A stretch of 64,000 nt of DNA from Bacteroidales bacterium UBA5287 (GCA_002411345.1 DHSL01000009.1:35289-99288); one strand, 5' to 3'. Shown: positions 54,232 through 63,816, numbered from the stretch's first letter. Notes: generated from the sequence alone by a model not told the origin. A program made the numbers and translations.

Positions 54232-56361
54232 TTATTTAATCAATTCTACACGTCCACCAACCTCTGTAAGAACTTGCTTGGCTATCGAAGGAGATACTTC
54301 AGTAAAGTGAGAGAAAGTCATTGTAGATGTTGCTCTACCTGAGGTGATTGTACGTAACGAGGTTACATAACCAAACATCTCGGCAAGTGGAGCTTTAGCT
54401 TTTACAACACGAGCACCTGAACGGTTAGACTCCATCCCTTCAACCTGACCACGACGTTTATTCAAATCAGAAATAACATCACCCATACTTTCTTCTGGTG
54501 TTACAACTTCAACTTTCATGATTGGCTCCATTAAAACAGCACCAGCCTTCTCAGAAGCATGCTTGAAAGCTTGAACAGCGCAGATCTCAAATGATAACTG
54601 GTCAGAATCCACAGGATGGTATGAACCATCAAGAAGTGTAACTTTCAGTTTATCCAATGCATAACCGGCTAGAACACCATTTTGCATCGCACGTTGAAAA
54701 CCTTTCTGTACAGCTGGAATATATTCTTTTGGAATATTACCACCCTTAACTTCATCAATAAATTGAAGACCCCCTTCAAATTCTTTGTCAGCAGGTTCAA
54801 TTCTTACAATAATATCAGCAAATTTACCACGACCACCGGATTGCTTTTTGTAAACTTCACGCAATTCAACTGATTTGGTAATTGCTTCTTTATATGAAAC
54901 TTGAGGCTTACCTTGATTAGCTTCAACCTTAAATTCACGTTTCAAACGATCAATAATGATTTCAAGATGAAGCTCACCCATACCGGAAATAACTGTCTGA
55001 CCGGTATCCTGATCTGTTTTAACTGTAAATGTTGGATCTTCTTCAGCCAATTTAGCTAACCCCTGTGATAGTTTATCTAAATCTTTCTGAGTTTTTGGCT
55101 CAACAGCAATTCCAATAACGGGATCGGGGAAGTCCATAGACTCAAGAGTGATAGGATTATTCTCATCACACAATGTATCACCTGTACGAATATCTTTGAA
55201 TCCTACGCCTGCACCAATATCTCCACAACCAATAAATTCTTTCGAATTTTGTTTGTTGGAATGCATCTGGAATAAGCGGGAAATTCTTTCTTTCTTTCCT
55301 GAACGAGAATTGTACACGTATGATCCGGCTTCTAATTCACCAGAATAAACACGGAAGAAACACAAACGTCCAACATATGGATCGGTAGCAATCTTAAATG
55401 CTAACGCACACAATGGCTCGTTTGGATCTGGGTGACGAACCAATTCTATTTCAGTATCAGAAGGATCTGTACCTACAATAGCTTCGGTGTCCTCAGGACT
55501 TGGTAAATATGCACAAACAGCATCCAACAATGGTTGAACACCTTTGTTCTTAAATGAAGATCCACAAACCATAGGAACAATCTTCATAGCGATAGCTCCT
55601 TTTCTTAATACTGATTTAATATCTTCTTCGGTAATTTGTGATGGATCATCAAAGAATTTTTCCATAAATACATCGTCACACTCAGCTAACGATTCAAGCA
55701 TTTTTTCACGCCATTCATTAGCTTCCTCAACCATGTCCGCAGGAATTTCCTCTACATCATAATCAGCACCCATTGTTTCATCATGCCAAAAATAAGCTTT
55801 CATCTTAACAAGATCAACAATGCCCCTGAAACTTTCACCGGCACCAATAGGAACCTGAATAGCACAAGGATTTGTACCTAAAATTTCTTTCATCTGACGC
55901 AATACGTCAAAGAAATTTGCACCGGAACGGTCCATCTTATTAACGTAACCAATTCTTGGCACTTTATATTTGTCAGCCTGACGCCAAACAGTCTCAGACT
56001 GAGGCTCTACACCACCAACAGCGCAATAAGTGGCAACAGCTCCGTCCAGTACACGCAACGAACGTTCAACTTCAACAGTGAAGTCAACGTGTCCCGGAGT
56101 GTCAATTAAATTAATTTTATATGTATTGTCTTTATACTTCCAGCTGGTTGTAGTAGCAGCAGAAGTAATCGTAATACCTCTTTCTTGCTCCTGCTCCATC
56201 CAGTCCATCGTAGCGGCGCCATCATGCACTTCACCAATTTTATGTGTTAAACCGGTGTAGAACAAAATACGCTCCGATGTTGTCGTCTTACCGGCATCAA
56301 TGTGAGCCATGATGCCGATATTACGAGTATAGTTTAATGCTTCTTTAGAACCTCTTGCCAT
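54232..56361 (-). CDS. fusA: Translation elongation factor G
   Basis: This 709-residue GTPase drives translocation and, with RRF, ribosome recycling. G1 is AHIDAGKTT (residues 19-27), G2 includes RGITITSAATT, G3 is DTPGH, and G4 is NKMD. Domains II to V follow at the usual places. The N-terminus MARGSKEALNYTRNIGIMAH is typical of Bacteroidota EF-G. It follows rpsG by 26 bases. Its place in the str operon supports the main housekeeping copy. Confidence 0.99.
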   Translation of the reverse strand: MARGSKEALNYTRNIGIMAHIDAGKTTTSERILFYTGLTHKIGEVHDGAATMDWMEQEQERGITITSAATTTSWKYKDNTYKINLIDTPGHVDFTVEVERSLRVLDGAVATYCAVGGVEPQSETVWRQADKYKVPRIGYVNKMDRSGANFFDVLRQMKEILGTNPCAIQVPIGAGESFRGIVDLVKMKAYFWHDETMGADYDVEEIPADMVEEANEWREKMLESLAECDDVFMEKFFDDPSQITEEDIKSVLRKGAIAMKIVPMVCGSSFKNKGVQPLLDAVCAYLPSPEDTEAIVGTDPSDTEIELVRHPDPNEPLCALAFKIATDPYVGRLCFFRVYSGELEAGSYVYNSRSGKKERISRLFQMHSNKQNSKEFIGCGDIGAGVGFKDIRTGDTLCDENNPITLESMDFPDPVIGIAVEPKTQKDLDKLSQGLAKLAEEDPTFTVKTDQDTGQTVISGMGELHLEIIIDRLKREFKVEANQGKPQVSYKEAITKSVELREVYKKQSGGRGKFADIIVRIEPADKEFEGGLQFIDEVKGGNIPKEYIPAVQKGFQRAMQNGVLAGYALDKLKVTLLDGSYHPVDSDQLSFEICAVQAFKHASEKAGAVLMEPIMKVEVVTPEESMGDVISDLNKRRGQVEGMESNRSGARVVKAKAPLAEMFGYVTSLRTITSGRATSTMTFSHFTEVSPSIAKQVLTEVGGRVELIK

Positions 56362-56387
56362 CTTTTCTACCTTTCTATTTTATAGAA

Positions 56388-56864
56388 TTAAAATCTGAAA
56401 TGTGCAAAAGCGCGGTTTGCCTCTGCCATTCTATGCATATCCTCTTTACGTTTGTATGCTCCGCCCTGACCGTTAAATGCATCAACGATTTCAGCAGCTA
56501 ATTTATCAGCCATTGTTTTTCCTCCTCTTTTACGTGAATAAAGAATGAGGTTTTTCATTGAGATAGATTCTTTTCTATCTGAACGGATTTCTGTGGGAAC
56601 TTGAAATGTAGCCCCGCCTACTCGACGAGATTTCACTTCTACTTGAGGGGTAATATTATCTAATGCAGCTTTCCATATTTCAAGAGCTGACTTTTCTTCG
56701 TTAGGCAATTTTGCCTTTACTGTATCCAATGCGGAATAGAAAATTGTATAAGCAGTATTTTTCTTTCCGTCATACATAAGATGGTTAACAAACTTTGTTA
56801 CCCTTACATCACCATAGACAGGATCTGGTAATATCTGTCTTTTCTTAGGTTTAGTCTTTCTCAT
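56388..56864 (-). CDS. rpsG: 30S ribosomal protein S7
   Basis: This 158-residue head nucleator begins MRKTKPKKRQILPDPVYGD. It contains VEVKSRRVGGATFQVPTEIR and the C-terminal EDMHRMAEANRAFAHFRF. It is separated from rpsL by 128 bases with no visible gene. Confidence 0.99.
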   Translation of the reverse strand: MRKTKPKKRQILPDPVYGDVRVTKFVNHLMYDGKKNTAYTIFYSALDTVKAKLPNEEKSALEIWKAALDNITPQVEVKSRRVGGATFQVPTEIRSDRKESISMKNLILYSRKRGGKTMADKLAAEIVDAFNGQGGAYKRKEDMHRMAEANRAFAHFRF

Positions 56865-56992
56865 TTTAAATAAAAATTTTGTTGTGTTTGGTTGCTGTTT
56901 GCCGTCTTCAACGATTCCTCTGAATCATTTACTCAACCCATAAATAGCCTAATCCAAAAAATTCAACAGTTGTTAATCAATTTCTTTTTAAA

Positions 56993-57406
56993 TTATTTCT
57001 TCTTTCCCTTAGTAGCTGCTGCAGCTGCTGCACCTGGTTTTGGACGCTTTGTCCCATACTTGGAACGTCTCTGAGTACGTCCACTCACACCGGCAGCGTC
57101 TAAAGCACCGCGAACGACGTGATAACGAACACCTGGAAGATCTTTTACACGACCTCCACGTACCAATACAATAGAGTGCTCTTGCAAATTATGACCTTCA
57201 CCGGGAATGTAAGCATTCACCTCTTTTGAATTGGTCAAACGTACACGAGCAACTTTACGCATAGCAGAGTTTGGTTTCTTTGGAGTTGTGGTATATACTC
57301 TTACACACACACCTCTTCTCTGAGGAGAAGAATCCAAAGCTGGAGATTTGCTCTTCTCAGTCAACTCTGTGCGCCCTTTTCTTACTAATTGTTGAATTGT
57401 AGGCAT
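56993..57406 (-). CDS. rpsL: 30S ribosomal protein S12 with alanine-rich tail
   Basis: This 137-residue decoding-centre protein contains TPKKPNSAMRKVARVRLTN and RVKDLPGVRYHVVRGALD. The lysines that mutate to streptomycin resistance (in TPKKPNSA and GRVKDLPG) are the usual wild-type residues. The C-terminal GAAAAAATKGKKK is a poly-Ala extension coded by GCA/GCT repeats (about 57008-57035). It is the first gene of the superoperon. Confidence 0.99.
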   Translation of the reverse strand: MPTIQQLVRKGRTELTEKSKSPALDSSPQRRGVCVRVYTTTPKKPNSAMRKVARVRLTNSKEVNAYIPGEGHNLQEHSIVLVRGGRVKDLPGVRYHVVRGALDAAGVSGRTQRRSKYGTKRPKPGAAAAAATKGKKK

Positions 57407-57534
57407 TTTCTACTTTCTGTTTACTTAATTATAGTTATATTATAAATTTATTCTATCTATGTCCAAATTCCAAAATAACATTCAATTAATCAATCAATTA
57501 AATGAATCAGTTCCTATTGGAGTTAAAAACGGCA

Positions 57535-57565
57535 CAAAATTACAAAGAATCAACGACATATGCAA
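57535..57565 (-). promoter_or_regulatory. Predicted promoter of the ribosomal superoperon
   Basis: On minus, TTG (57565-57563), a 20-base spacer and TAATTTTG (57542-57535) match the Bacteroidota -33/-7 consensus. The leader to rpsL would be about 120 bases. Confidence 0.6.
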
Positions 57566-57690
57566 GTATATTCAAACATTTTTATAGTTTTTATTTCAAT
57601 ATTTGTTTGCACTATTGGACCTTAAGTATAATTTTTCAAAAAAAACGATTATTAAATAATTTACATACCCAATAAATAAGATAAATAAAA

Positions 57691-57698
57691 TAAATTTG
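57691..57698 (+). promoter_or_regulatory. Predicted -7 element for the ECF sigma operon
   Basis: TAAATTTG matches TAnnTTTG, 47 bases before the start codon. No TTG at -33. It suggests transcription by the primary sigma factor, though autoregulation cannot be excluded. Confidence 0.4.
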
Positions 57699-57745
57699 CA
57701 TTAAACTGTAACATTTAAACTTTTCAACCGTCATTAAAAATAAGT

Positions 57746-58249
57746 ATGGATAAATTCCACAGCATAGTCTTACCACTTAAAAACAAATTATATAGATTTG
57801 CATTGAGCATTGTATATAATTCGACTGAGGCTGAGGATATAGTTCAGGATATTATGCTCAAATTGTGGAGCAAAAAAGATGAATGGGAACAAATTGAAAA
57901 TTTGGAGGCATACTGCTTCAAAGCAACTAAAAATTTATCACTTGATAAATTGGCGGCTAAAGAGATAAGAAAAACTGAAAGCATTGATATGGATAGGGAA
58001 TCTTTTTCAATTTCAGAACAAGAAACACCTTTTTCATTGATATCTAAAAAAGAAACGCAGGTAAATATCTATAAGTGCATTGAACAACTTACCGAAAATC
58101 AAAAAATGATTTTCCAACTTCGAGAAATCGAAGATATGAGCTATAAAGAAATTGCAGAGACTCTAGATATTACAGAAGATTCAGTTAAAGTAAACTTATT
58201 TAGAGCAAGAAAAAAGATAAAAGAACTACTATCAAATATTGAAAGATAG
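57746..58249 (+). CDS. ECF-type RNA polymerase sigma factor
   Basis: This 167-residue sigma factor has region 2 (ALSIVYNSTEAEDIVQDIMLKLW, residues 18-40, shown only as boundary motifs) and region 4 (EQLTENQKMIFQLREIEDMSYKEIAETL, from about residue 111, likewise), separated by a linker, with no region 1 or 3. It directs polymerase to a small regulon, often for envelope stress. It is followed at once by a one-TM protein and a DUF4252-type protein, an arrangement seen in Bacteroidota, so the next gene may be its anti-sigma factor. Confidence 0.94.
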   Translation: MDKFHSIVLPLKNKLYRFALSIVYNSTEAEDIVQDIMLKLWSKKDEWEQIENLEAYCFKATKNLSLDKLAAKEIRKTESIDMDRESFSISEQETPFSLISKKETQVNIYKCIEQLTENQKMIFQLREIEDMSYKEIAETLDITEDSVKVNLFRARKKIKELLSNIER

Positions 58250-58256
58250 AAAAAAA

Positions 58257-58829
58257 ATGGATAACTCATACATACATATATTATTAGAAAAATATTGGAA
58301 TTGCGAAACCAGTGCAGACCAAGAAAATCAACTGCAAGATTACTTCTCCGGAAATAATGTTTCACAAGACCTGCAAAAATATATTCCTCTTTTTTCTTAT
58401 AAAAACGACGAAAAATCAAAATGCTTAAGCAAAGATTTCGATGTCAATTTGCAAAAAGCAATAAAATCGGCTGATAAAAAAACAAAAAAATACATTATTA
58501 TTAAAATATTTGCTCCTGCACTCAGAATTGCCGTATCAGCAATGCTGGTAGCTGCAATGGGACTGGGAATTTACTTTATTGCGAAAGCAAAGAATGAAAC
58601 ATATTTTGCGGAAACATATAACGATCCAAAACCGGCAATAAAACAGGCAACTTTTGCTTTGGATAAACTTTCTGAAGCATTAAATGCAGGAGAAAAAGCT
58701 TCAAAAGAATCATTGCAATATATAAACGATATGGAAATAGACTGGATCTCAATCGACTCTGTCATTCAAGATTATATTGAAATGGATTCTGCAATTTCAG
58801 AACAAAAAGCAAACGACACTAACTTATGA
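58257..58829 (+). CDS. Single-pass membrane protein, possible anti-sigma factor
   Basis: This 190-residue protein has a cytoplasmic N-terminus (about 1-88) containing LLEKYWNCETSADQENQLQDY, one transmembrane helix (about 93-113, RIAVSAMLVAAMGLGIYFIA), and a periplasmic C-terminus. There is no HCxxC zinc motif. The position after an ECF sigma gene, the topology and the 4-bp overlap with the next gene make an anti-sigma or sensor role reasonable, but this is an inference. I used the ATG at 58257, not 58239. Confidence 0.75.
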   Translation: MDNSYIHILLEKYWNCETSADQENQLQDYFSGNNVSQDLQKYIPLFSYKNDEKSKCLSKDFDVNLQKAIKSADKKTKKYIIIKIFAPALRIAVSAMLVAAMGLGIYFIAKAKNETYFAETYNDPKPAIKQATFALDKLSEALNAGEKASKESLQYINDMEIDWISIDSVIQDYIEMDSAISEQKANDTNL

Positions 58830-59347
58830 AAAAAATCGTTACAATAATATTTACATTATTAATGACGGCAACAACACTCATGGCGGGTGATTTTGTTAGT
58901 CGATTCATGGGAACAATCACTGAAGAAAATAATACGCTTAATAATGTGAATATTGGAAAAAAAATGCTCGACAAAATGTCGGATGAAATTGGCGATAAAG
59001 ATCTGGCAAAATTGTTTCGAAACTTAAATAGCATTAGAATCATTACATGTGATAATATTCAAGATTCACGATTTTATTTCAATAAAGCAAATGAGTTTTT
59101 AAAAGAAAATTATGCTGATTACGACGAAATAGTTTCTGTAAACGATCCTAAAAACAAAATTAACACAGTACTCAAGAAAGAAAATAATAATACAGATATA
59201 ATTCTGATTTCTTTGGACGAAGAAGGTAAACTAAGCATCATCAATGTGTCAGGTAAAATTGATTTAGAATCATTTTCAAAATTATCTAATTCTATATATG
59301 ATAAAAACTTAACATCAACAGAAGATAGCTTAACCCATAAGGAATAG
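58826..59347 (+). CDS. Secreted DUF4252-type protein
   Basis: This 173-residue protein has a signal peptide (about 20 residues, ending LMAG). A domain follows with LNSIRIITCDN and INVSGKIDLESFSKLSN, features of DUF4252 in Bacteroidota. The function is unknown. It lies last in the sigma factor operon, overlaps the previous gene by 4 bp, and is followed by a terminator. It may be a regulon target or an extracytoplasmic part of the signalling pathway. Confidence 0.78.
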   Translation: MKKIVTIIFTLLMTATTLMAGDFVSRFMGTITEENNTLNNVNIGKKMLDKMSDEIGDKDLAKLFRNLNSIRIITCDNIQDSRFYFNKANEFLKENYADYDEIVSVNDPKNKINTVLKKENNNTDIILISLDEEGKLSIINVSGKIDLESFSKLSNSIYDKNLTSTEDSLTHKE

Positions 59348-59406
59348 CAACTATGATTTGATGTTATTTTATAAATAACTTTTTTCTTTTTTATATTTAA
59401 ACGATG

Positions 59407-59448
59407 AATAGACGGCCGAACGAGAGTTTAGCCGTCTATTGCTTTTTA
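59407..59448 (+). terminator. Rho-independent terminator of the sigma operon
   Basis: AATAGACGGC (59407-59416) pairs with GCCGTCTATT (59431-59440) around a 14-base loop, followed by GCTTTTTATT. It lies 60 bases after the DUF4252 gene and between convergent genes. Confidence 0.85.
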
Positions 59449-59480
59449 TTGAATTTTATTGATCCTCAAAGTCCAAGATA

Positions 59481-60587
59481 CTAAAATTTAGTAGTTCTCT
59501 TCTCTTTTAACTGCTGTACAAGCAATATGGTATTTTTAAGATAATCATACTCAAGCTCAAAATTCTCAGAAAAAACTCCGCGACCAAGGTTGTCTTCAAT
59601 CTGGTTCATCGACCAAAGTCTTCCATCTGATAAATGAAGATGACTATAGGATTCTTCTTCATCTATTGTGGCAATATATAAATAAATCAAACGCTTGGTA
59701 ATCTCATTCTCAAACTCATATTTAACCAAAAATCTAATCGGTAATTTATCCTTATTCGATACCTTAAGCAATAAATCATTTACCGCTTCCTTAACATCTT
59801 GCTTATAACCAATATAGGTCTCAAGAGGATGATCAAGTTTGCCGGGATCAAGAATACGGGTGGTTTCACGTACTTTTAAAAAAATGTTCGACTTGTAAAT
59901 TATACCAATACGAACAACTGGATGCATATATCGGTTTTTTAAATTTACAGAAACAGACTTGGCTAATCTACCTGTTACTTCGCCTGAAACATTTACTACG
60001 GGTAACCACTCTTCTTTATTTAATTTATTTCTAAAATAATTAAGCCTGATTATCTCAAAAATAATAATTCCAAGCATAATTAACTGGGGAATAAAAACAA
60101 CAATAGTCCTGTTAAAATATGGCGTTGTGTCAACGGTAAATAAAAATATCAATAGAATTATTAGTAAATGAAGGAAAAAACCATATTGTACTTGAAATAA
60201 AACTCTAAAAGATTCATTAAGAAAATTTCTAATGGAGGGATTATTCCTCTTGAAGAGTTTCATAATGATTTTTGAACGAAGTATTCTAACAAAAACTAAT
60301 GATAGAACAAAGAGAACTTCAATCAAAATAAAAAAGGTAAATATGGAAATGGCATTAGGAATCAACAAATTTAATATTAAAGCAGCTATAAAAGTAAAAA
60401 TTGATATATCATAAAGAAAACGGGTCTGCCTTTTCGAAATAAATATTCCGGTTACTGATAACAACAACGCTATAACTAATGCCACATTTAAATCAATTCT
60501 CCCAATTAGAATTGAAAAAACAAAAAGTGGAATTAGACCAAAAGCAGGATTCCTCAGAAACAACAATATTTTTGCAGCTGTATTCAT
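59481..60587 (-). CDS. Membrane protein with C-terminal degenerate Nudix-like domain
   Basis: This 368-residue protein has about six transmembrane helices in residues 8-180, then a soluble domain (about 190-368). The soluble part recalls the isopentenyl-diphosphate isomerase-type Nudix fold. VVNVSGEVTGRLAKS is followed by HPVVRIGIIYKSNIFLKVR, then a helix where the Nudix box should be (YIGYKQDVKEAVNDLL), then FLVKYEFENEITKRLIYLYI. The box lacks the REx2EE residues, so hydrolase activity is doubtful. It follows lipA, from which a hairpin separates it. No function is assigned. Confidence 0.68.
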   Translation of the reverse strand: MNTAAKILLFLRNPAFGLIPLFVFSILIGRIDLNVALVIALLLSVTGIFISKRQTRFLYDISIFTFIAALILNLLIPNAISIFTFFILIEVLFVLSLVFVRILRSKIIMKLFKRNNPSIRNFLNESFRVLFQVQYGFFLHLLIILLIFLFTVDTTPYFNRTIVVFIPQLIMLGIIIFEIIRLNYFRNKLNKEEWLPVVNVSGEVTGRLAKSVSVNLKNRYMHPVVRIGIIYKSNIFLKVRETTRILDPGKLDHPLETYIGYKQDVKEAVNDLLLKVSNKDKLPIRFLVKYEFENEITKRLIYLYIATIDEEESYSHLHLSDGRLWSMNQIEDNLGRGVFSENFELEYDYLKNTILLVQQLKEKRTTKF

Positions 60588-60608
60588 ATAAATATATAAA
60601 CAAAGATT

Positions 60609-60648
60609 AGTGATTGAAAGTGCTCGCTAAAACATCCTTTCAATCACT
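60609..60648 (-). terminator. Probable terminator after lipA
   Basis: AGTGATTGAAAG (60609-60620) and CTTTCAATCACT (60637-60648) are perfectly complementary over 12 bases around a 16-base loop. On minus it is followed by AATCTTTGTTTAT, moderately T-rich. It lies 31 bases after the lipA stop. Confidence 0.65.
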
Positions 60649-60679
60649 CATGCTAATAACAACAAAAAAGAACTTTTGT

Positions 60680-61600
60680 TTATGAAGAGAACGAAATATC
60701 AGCATGATAAGACGACCTGACAAGAGGACCGCTAACAACCTTAGAAAATCCTTTTCTCAATGCCTCTTCTTTATAATAATTAAATATATCGGGATGAATA
60801 TATTCTTTAACGGGATAATGTTTTCGTGATGGCTGAAGATATTGACCTATCGTCAATGATTTACAACCAACGGCAATTAAATCATCCATCAATAACAACA
60901 CCTCTTCTTGGGTTTCACCAAGACCTACCATGATGCCTGATTTGGAATAGACACCGTTTTCAGCAATCCTATTTAAGGTTTTTAAACTTATATCGTATCT
61001 GGCCGCACTCCTCACAATAGGGGTTAACCTGCTAACAGTCTCCATATTATGAGACATAACATCGGGTTTTGAATTGCACACCAAATCAATAAGCTCTTCC
61101 CTACCCTGAAAATCAGGAACAAGAATTTCAATGGTTGTATCAGGATTTTCTCTTCTAATTGATTCAATGGTTTGTACCCAATGATTGGCTCCTAAATCTG
61201 ATAAATCATCTCTATCTACTGAGGTGATAACAGCGTGCTTCAATTTCATCAGCTTCACCGATTGTGCAACATTTTTGGGTTCTAGCTCATTTAAGGGCAA
61301 CGGCCTACCGGTTAGCGTGTTGCAAAACTTACACGACCTTGTACAAATTTCTCCTCCAATCATAAATGTGGCGGTACCTCTATCCCAACATTCTCCCATA
61401 TTAGGACATCTGCCACTTGAACAAATGGTGTGAAGATGATGTGAATCAACAATATTTTTGGTATGAGTAAACTTGTCAGTTACACCAAGCTTGATTTTCA
61501 ACCAATCAGGCTTTTTTAAGTGAGACTTTTGAAACACATTTTCAACATCGGAATCGCTTTTGTCGTTTTTACCTGAACTATATAGAGATTGAATATCCAT
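60680..61600 (-). CDS. lipA: Lipoyl synthase
   Basis: This 306-residue radical SAM enzyme inserts two sulfur atoms into octanoyl groups on lipoyl domains. The auxiliary cluster cysteines are C60, C65 and C71 (C-x4-C-x5-C). The radical SAM cysteines are C86, C90 and C93 (C-x3-C-x2-C). The C-terminal RSSYHAD gives the serine ligand of the auxiliary cluster. The length is standard. It lies between the Nudix-like gene and the dipeptidyl peptidase gene, 26 bases after the latter. Confidence 0.98.
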   Translation of the reverse strand: MDIQSLYSSGKNDKSDSDVENVFQKSHLKKPDWLKIKLGVTDKFTHTKNIVDSHHLHTICSSGRCPNMGECWDRGTATFMIGGEICTRSCKFCNTLTGRPLPLNELEPKNVAQSVKLMKLKHAVITSVDRDDLSDLGANHWVQTIESIRRENPDTTIEILVPDFQGREELIDLVCNSKPDVMSHNMETVSRLTPIVRSAARYDISLKTLNRIAENGVYSKSGIMVGLGETQEEVLLLMDDLIAVGCKSLTIGQYLQPSRKHYPVKEYIHPDIFNYYKEEALRKGFSKVVSGPLVRSSYHADISFSS

Positions 61601-61626
61601 TTCTTAATGTCTAAAACAATAAATAA

Positions 61627-63789
61627 TTATTTAAAATTGTCTTCAAAGTATGAAATAACCTTGTCATATAAATATTTCCGGGTATTTCCACCGTAAATTG
61701 AATGATCTTTATCTGGGAAAAAGAACATATCAAAGTGCTTATCTGCGGCAATCAAAGCTCGGGTATATTCAATAGAATTCTGAAAATGAACATTGTCATC
61801 CGCTGTACCGTGAATAAGCAACAGATTACCTTGTAATTGATTTGCTAATGTTATTGCGGATCCTTTTTCATATCCACTTTGATTCTGCTGAGGGGTACGC
61901 ATAAACCGTTCGGTATAAACAGTATCGTAATAACGCCAATCGGTGACAGGTGCAATTGCTACACCGGCTTTAAAAATACCTTCACCGCGACTCATACTCA
62001 TTAAAACCATATAGCCGCCATAACTCCAACCCCAAATACCAATATTACTCTTATCTACATATGGGAGGGTACCAAAATGTCTTGCTGCGGCAACTTGATC
62101 GTCAGATTCCATAATACCTAAATTTTGATAGGTTTGTTTGCGGAATTTCTCGCCACGAGCTGCGGTACCCCTACCATCAACAGAGGCTACAATAATTCCC
62201 CTGTTTGATAATTCATAATACCAGTCTACTGAATATTTATCTTGCACTTCTTGAGAATTTGGACCGCTGTACTGAACCATAACCAAGGGGTACTTCTCGC
62301 TGGCATTAAAATTCAAGGGCTTAATAATCCAACCGTTCAATTGGGTCACTCCATCACCGGCAGTAAGGGTAATAAATTCCTTTTTAGGTAATCTGATTTC
62401 CGCCAACTGCTTGTTCAACTGTGCATTATCTTCCAACAATCGTAAAGTCTTACCGGCAGCATTGTGCATAGTTATAACATTGGGAGTTTTTGAATCCGAC
62501 CATCTATTAATATAGTACTTCCCTTTATTGCTAAACGTTGCAGAATTATAACCTGCTTGAGTGGACAACTTAATTGGTGCTCCTTTTAATATATTTGCTT
62601 TGAAAATATTTCTGCGAAGGGGACTTTCATCTGCTGCTTCATAATAAATAGTCTGAGTCTGAGGATCCACAGCTAACAATTCTGTCACATCAAAATTACC
62701 TGTTGTAAGTTGCTTTTGCAACGATCCCGAAATTCCATATATGTAAATATGACTAAATCCATCTTTCTCTGATATATATGTAAATTTATCGGACATAAAA
62801 TATATGGAATTCAACCAATCTGAATCTACATAATATGGATTCTCCTCTCGTAACACAAGCTTTGCAACGGTTGTACGGGGATTTACAAAATACATGTCAA
62901 ACTTGTTCTGATTTCTATTTAATGTCATCACAGCTAATTGATCGGGATCTTCTGTAAATTTAATTCGAGGAATATAACCGTCTTTATCTAAAGGAACTTG
63001 CATCGTACGGATGGTTTTCTCATATATGTCAAATACCCTGCATTCAACTGTTGAATTAATTTGACCTGGCTTGGGATATTTATATTTGTAGAAATCGGGA
63101 TATAACTTCTCGTCAAAACGTTGAAAAGAATATTGAGGAACATTCGATTCGTCAGTACGAATATATGCTAATTGCTTATTATCTGGCGAAAACTCCATTA
63201 ATCGTGTGGTAGAAAACTCCTCTTCATATACCCAATCGGTTGCGCCATTGATAATCTTGTTCAACTCCCCGTCTTTGGTGACCTGCGATTCTGTATCAAA
63301 ATCAAACTTTACTAACCAAATATTGTTATCCATCACATAAGCAAGCATCTTACTATCTGGAGAAAAGGTTGGTATCATCTGTTTCGAACTGTTTTCAGTT
63401 AACTTGCGTACCAAATTCCTGCGAACATCGTGATAATAATAGGTCGCACGAAACGAATGTCGATAAATCTGCTCGCTGTCTCTATAAACTAATACTCTGT
63501 TTTCATCATCACTCACCAAAAAACCTTGAAACGATTTAAAAGTACAATCACGAGCTGTACGTGTATTGAACAATGTGTCAATCACTTCCCCTGTATCATA
63601 AGAATACTTGATCACTGCGGAATTCGCTGGATCAGTTTGATAATAAGACATGCCATCTGCTGATGAAACCATCTGTCTTACACTACGGGCATAAAACTTA
63701 CCGCTTAGTATATCATTTAATGTGTAATTTTGAGCATTTGTTATGAACGAGAACAGGCTCACGAATAATACTAAATAAATCTTTTTCAT
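61627..63789 (-). CDS. Secreted S9 dipeptidyl peptidase IV-type
   Basis: This 720-residue serine protease removes X-Pro dipeptides from peptide N-termini. It has a signal peptide (about 19 residues, ending TNAQ), a beta-propeller domain (about 40-480), and an alpha/beta hydrolase domain. The nucleophile Ser589 is in GWSYGG, Asp664 in GTADDNVH and His696 in KDHS, and the DWVYEEEF motif binds the peptide N-terminus. I used the ATG at 63789, which gives a signal peptide; the upstream codons to 63873 are unlikely. It should help with proteolytic feeding. Confidence 0.93.
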   Translation of the reverse strand: MKKIYLVLFVSLFSFITNAQNYTLNDILSGKFYARSVRQMVSSADGMSYYQTDPANSAVIKYSYDTGEVIDTLFNTRTARDCTFKSFQGFLVSDDENRVLVYRDSEQIYRHSFRATYYYHDVRRNLVRKLTENSSKQMIPTFSPDSKMLAYVMDNNIWLVKFDFDTESQVTKDGELNKIINGATDWVYEEEFSTTRLMEFSPDNKQLAYIRTDESNVPQYSFQRFDEKLYPDFYKYKYPKPGQINSTVECRVFDIYEKTIRTMQVPLDKDGYIPRIKFTEDPDQLAVMTLNRNQNKFDMYFVNPRTTVAKLVLREENPYYVDSDWLNSIYFMSDKFTYISEKDGFSHIYIYGISGSLQKQLTTGNFDVTELLAVDPQTQTIYYEAADESPLRRNIFKANILKGAPIKLSTQAGYNSATFSNKGKYYINRWSDSKTPNVITMHNAAGKTLRLLEDNAQLNKQLAEIRLPKKEFITLTAGDGVTQLNGWIIKPLNFNASEKYPLVMVQYSGPNSQEVQDKYSVDWYYELSNRGIIVASVDGRGTAARGEKFRKQTYQNLGIMESDDQVAAARHFGTLPYVDKSNIGIWGWSYGGYMVLMSMSRGEGIFKAGVAIAPVTDWRYYDTVYTERFMRTPQQNQSGYEKGSAITLANQLQGNLLLIHGTADDNVHFQNSIEYTRALIAADKHFDMFFFPDKDHSIYGGNTRKYLYDKVISYFEDNFK

Positions 63790-63808
63790 ATTATTTTGAT
63801 TGAAAGTA

Positions 63809-63816
63809 CAAATATA
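63809..63816 (-). promoter_or_regulatory. Predicted -7 element for the DPP/lipA transcript
   Basis: CAAATATA on plus is TATATTTG on minus, a TAnnTTTG match 19 bases before the start codon. No -33 TTG is clear. Confidence 0.35.

Larger units (their letters stand above)
57407..57745. other. Divergent intergenic region, rpsL/ECF sigma
   Basis: About 339 AT-rich bases without a gene. It holds the predicted superoperon promoter on minus (57535-57565) and a -7 element for the sigma factor gene on plus (57691-57698). No hairpin or attenuator is evident by eye in the 120-base rpsL leader. Confidence 0.6.
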
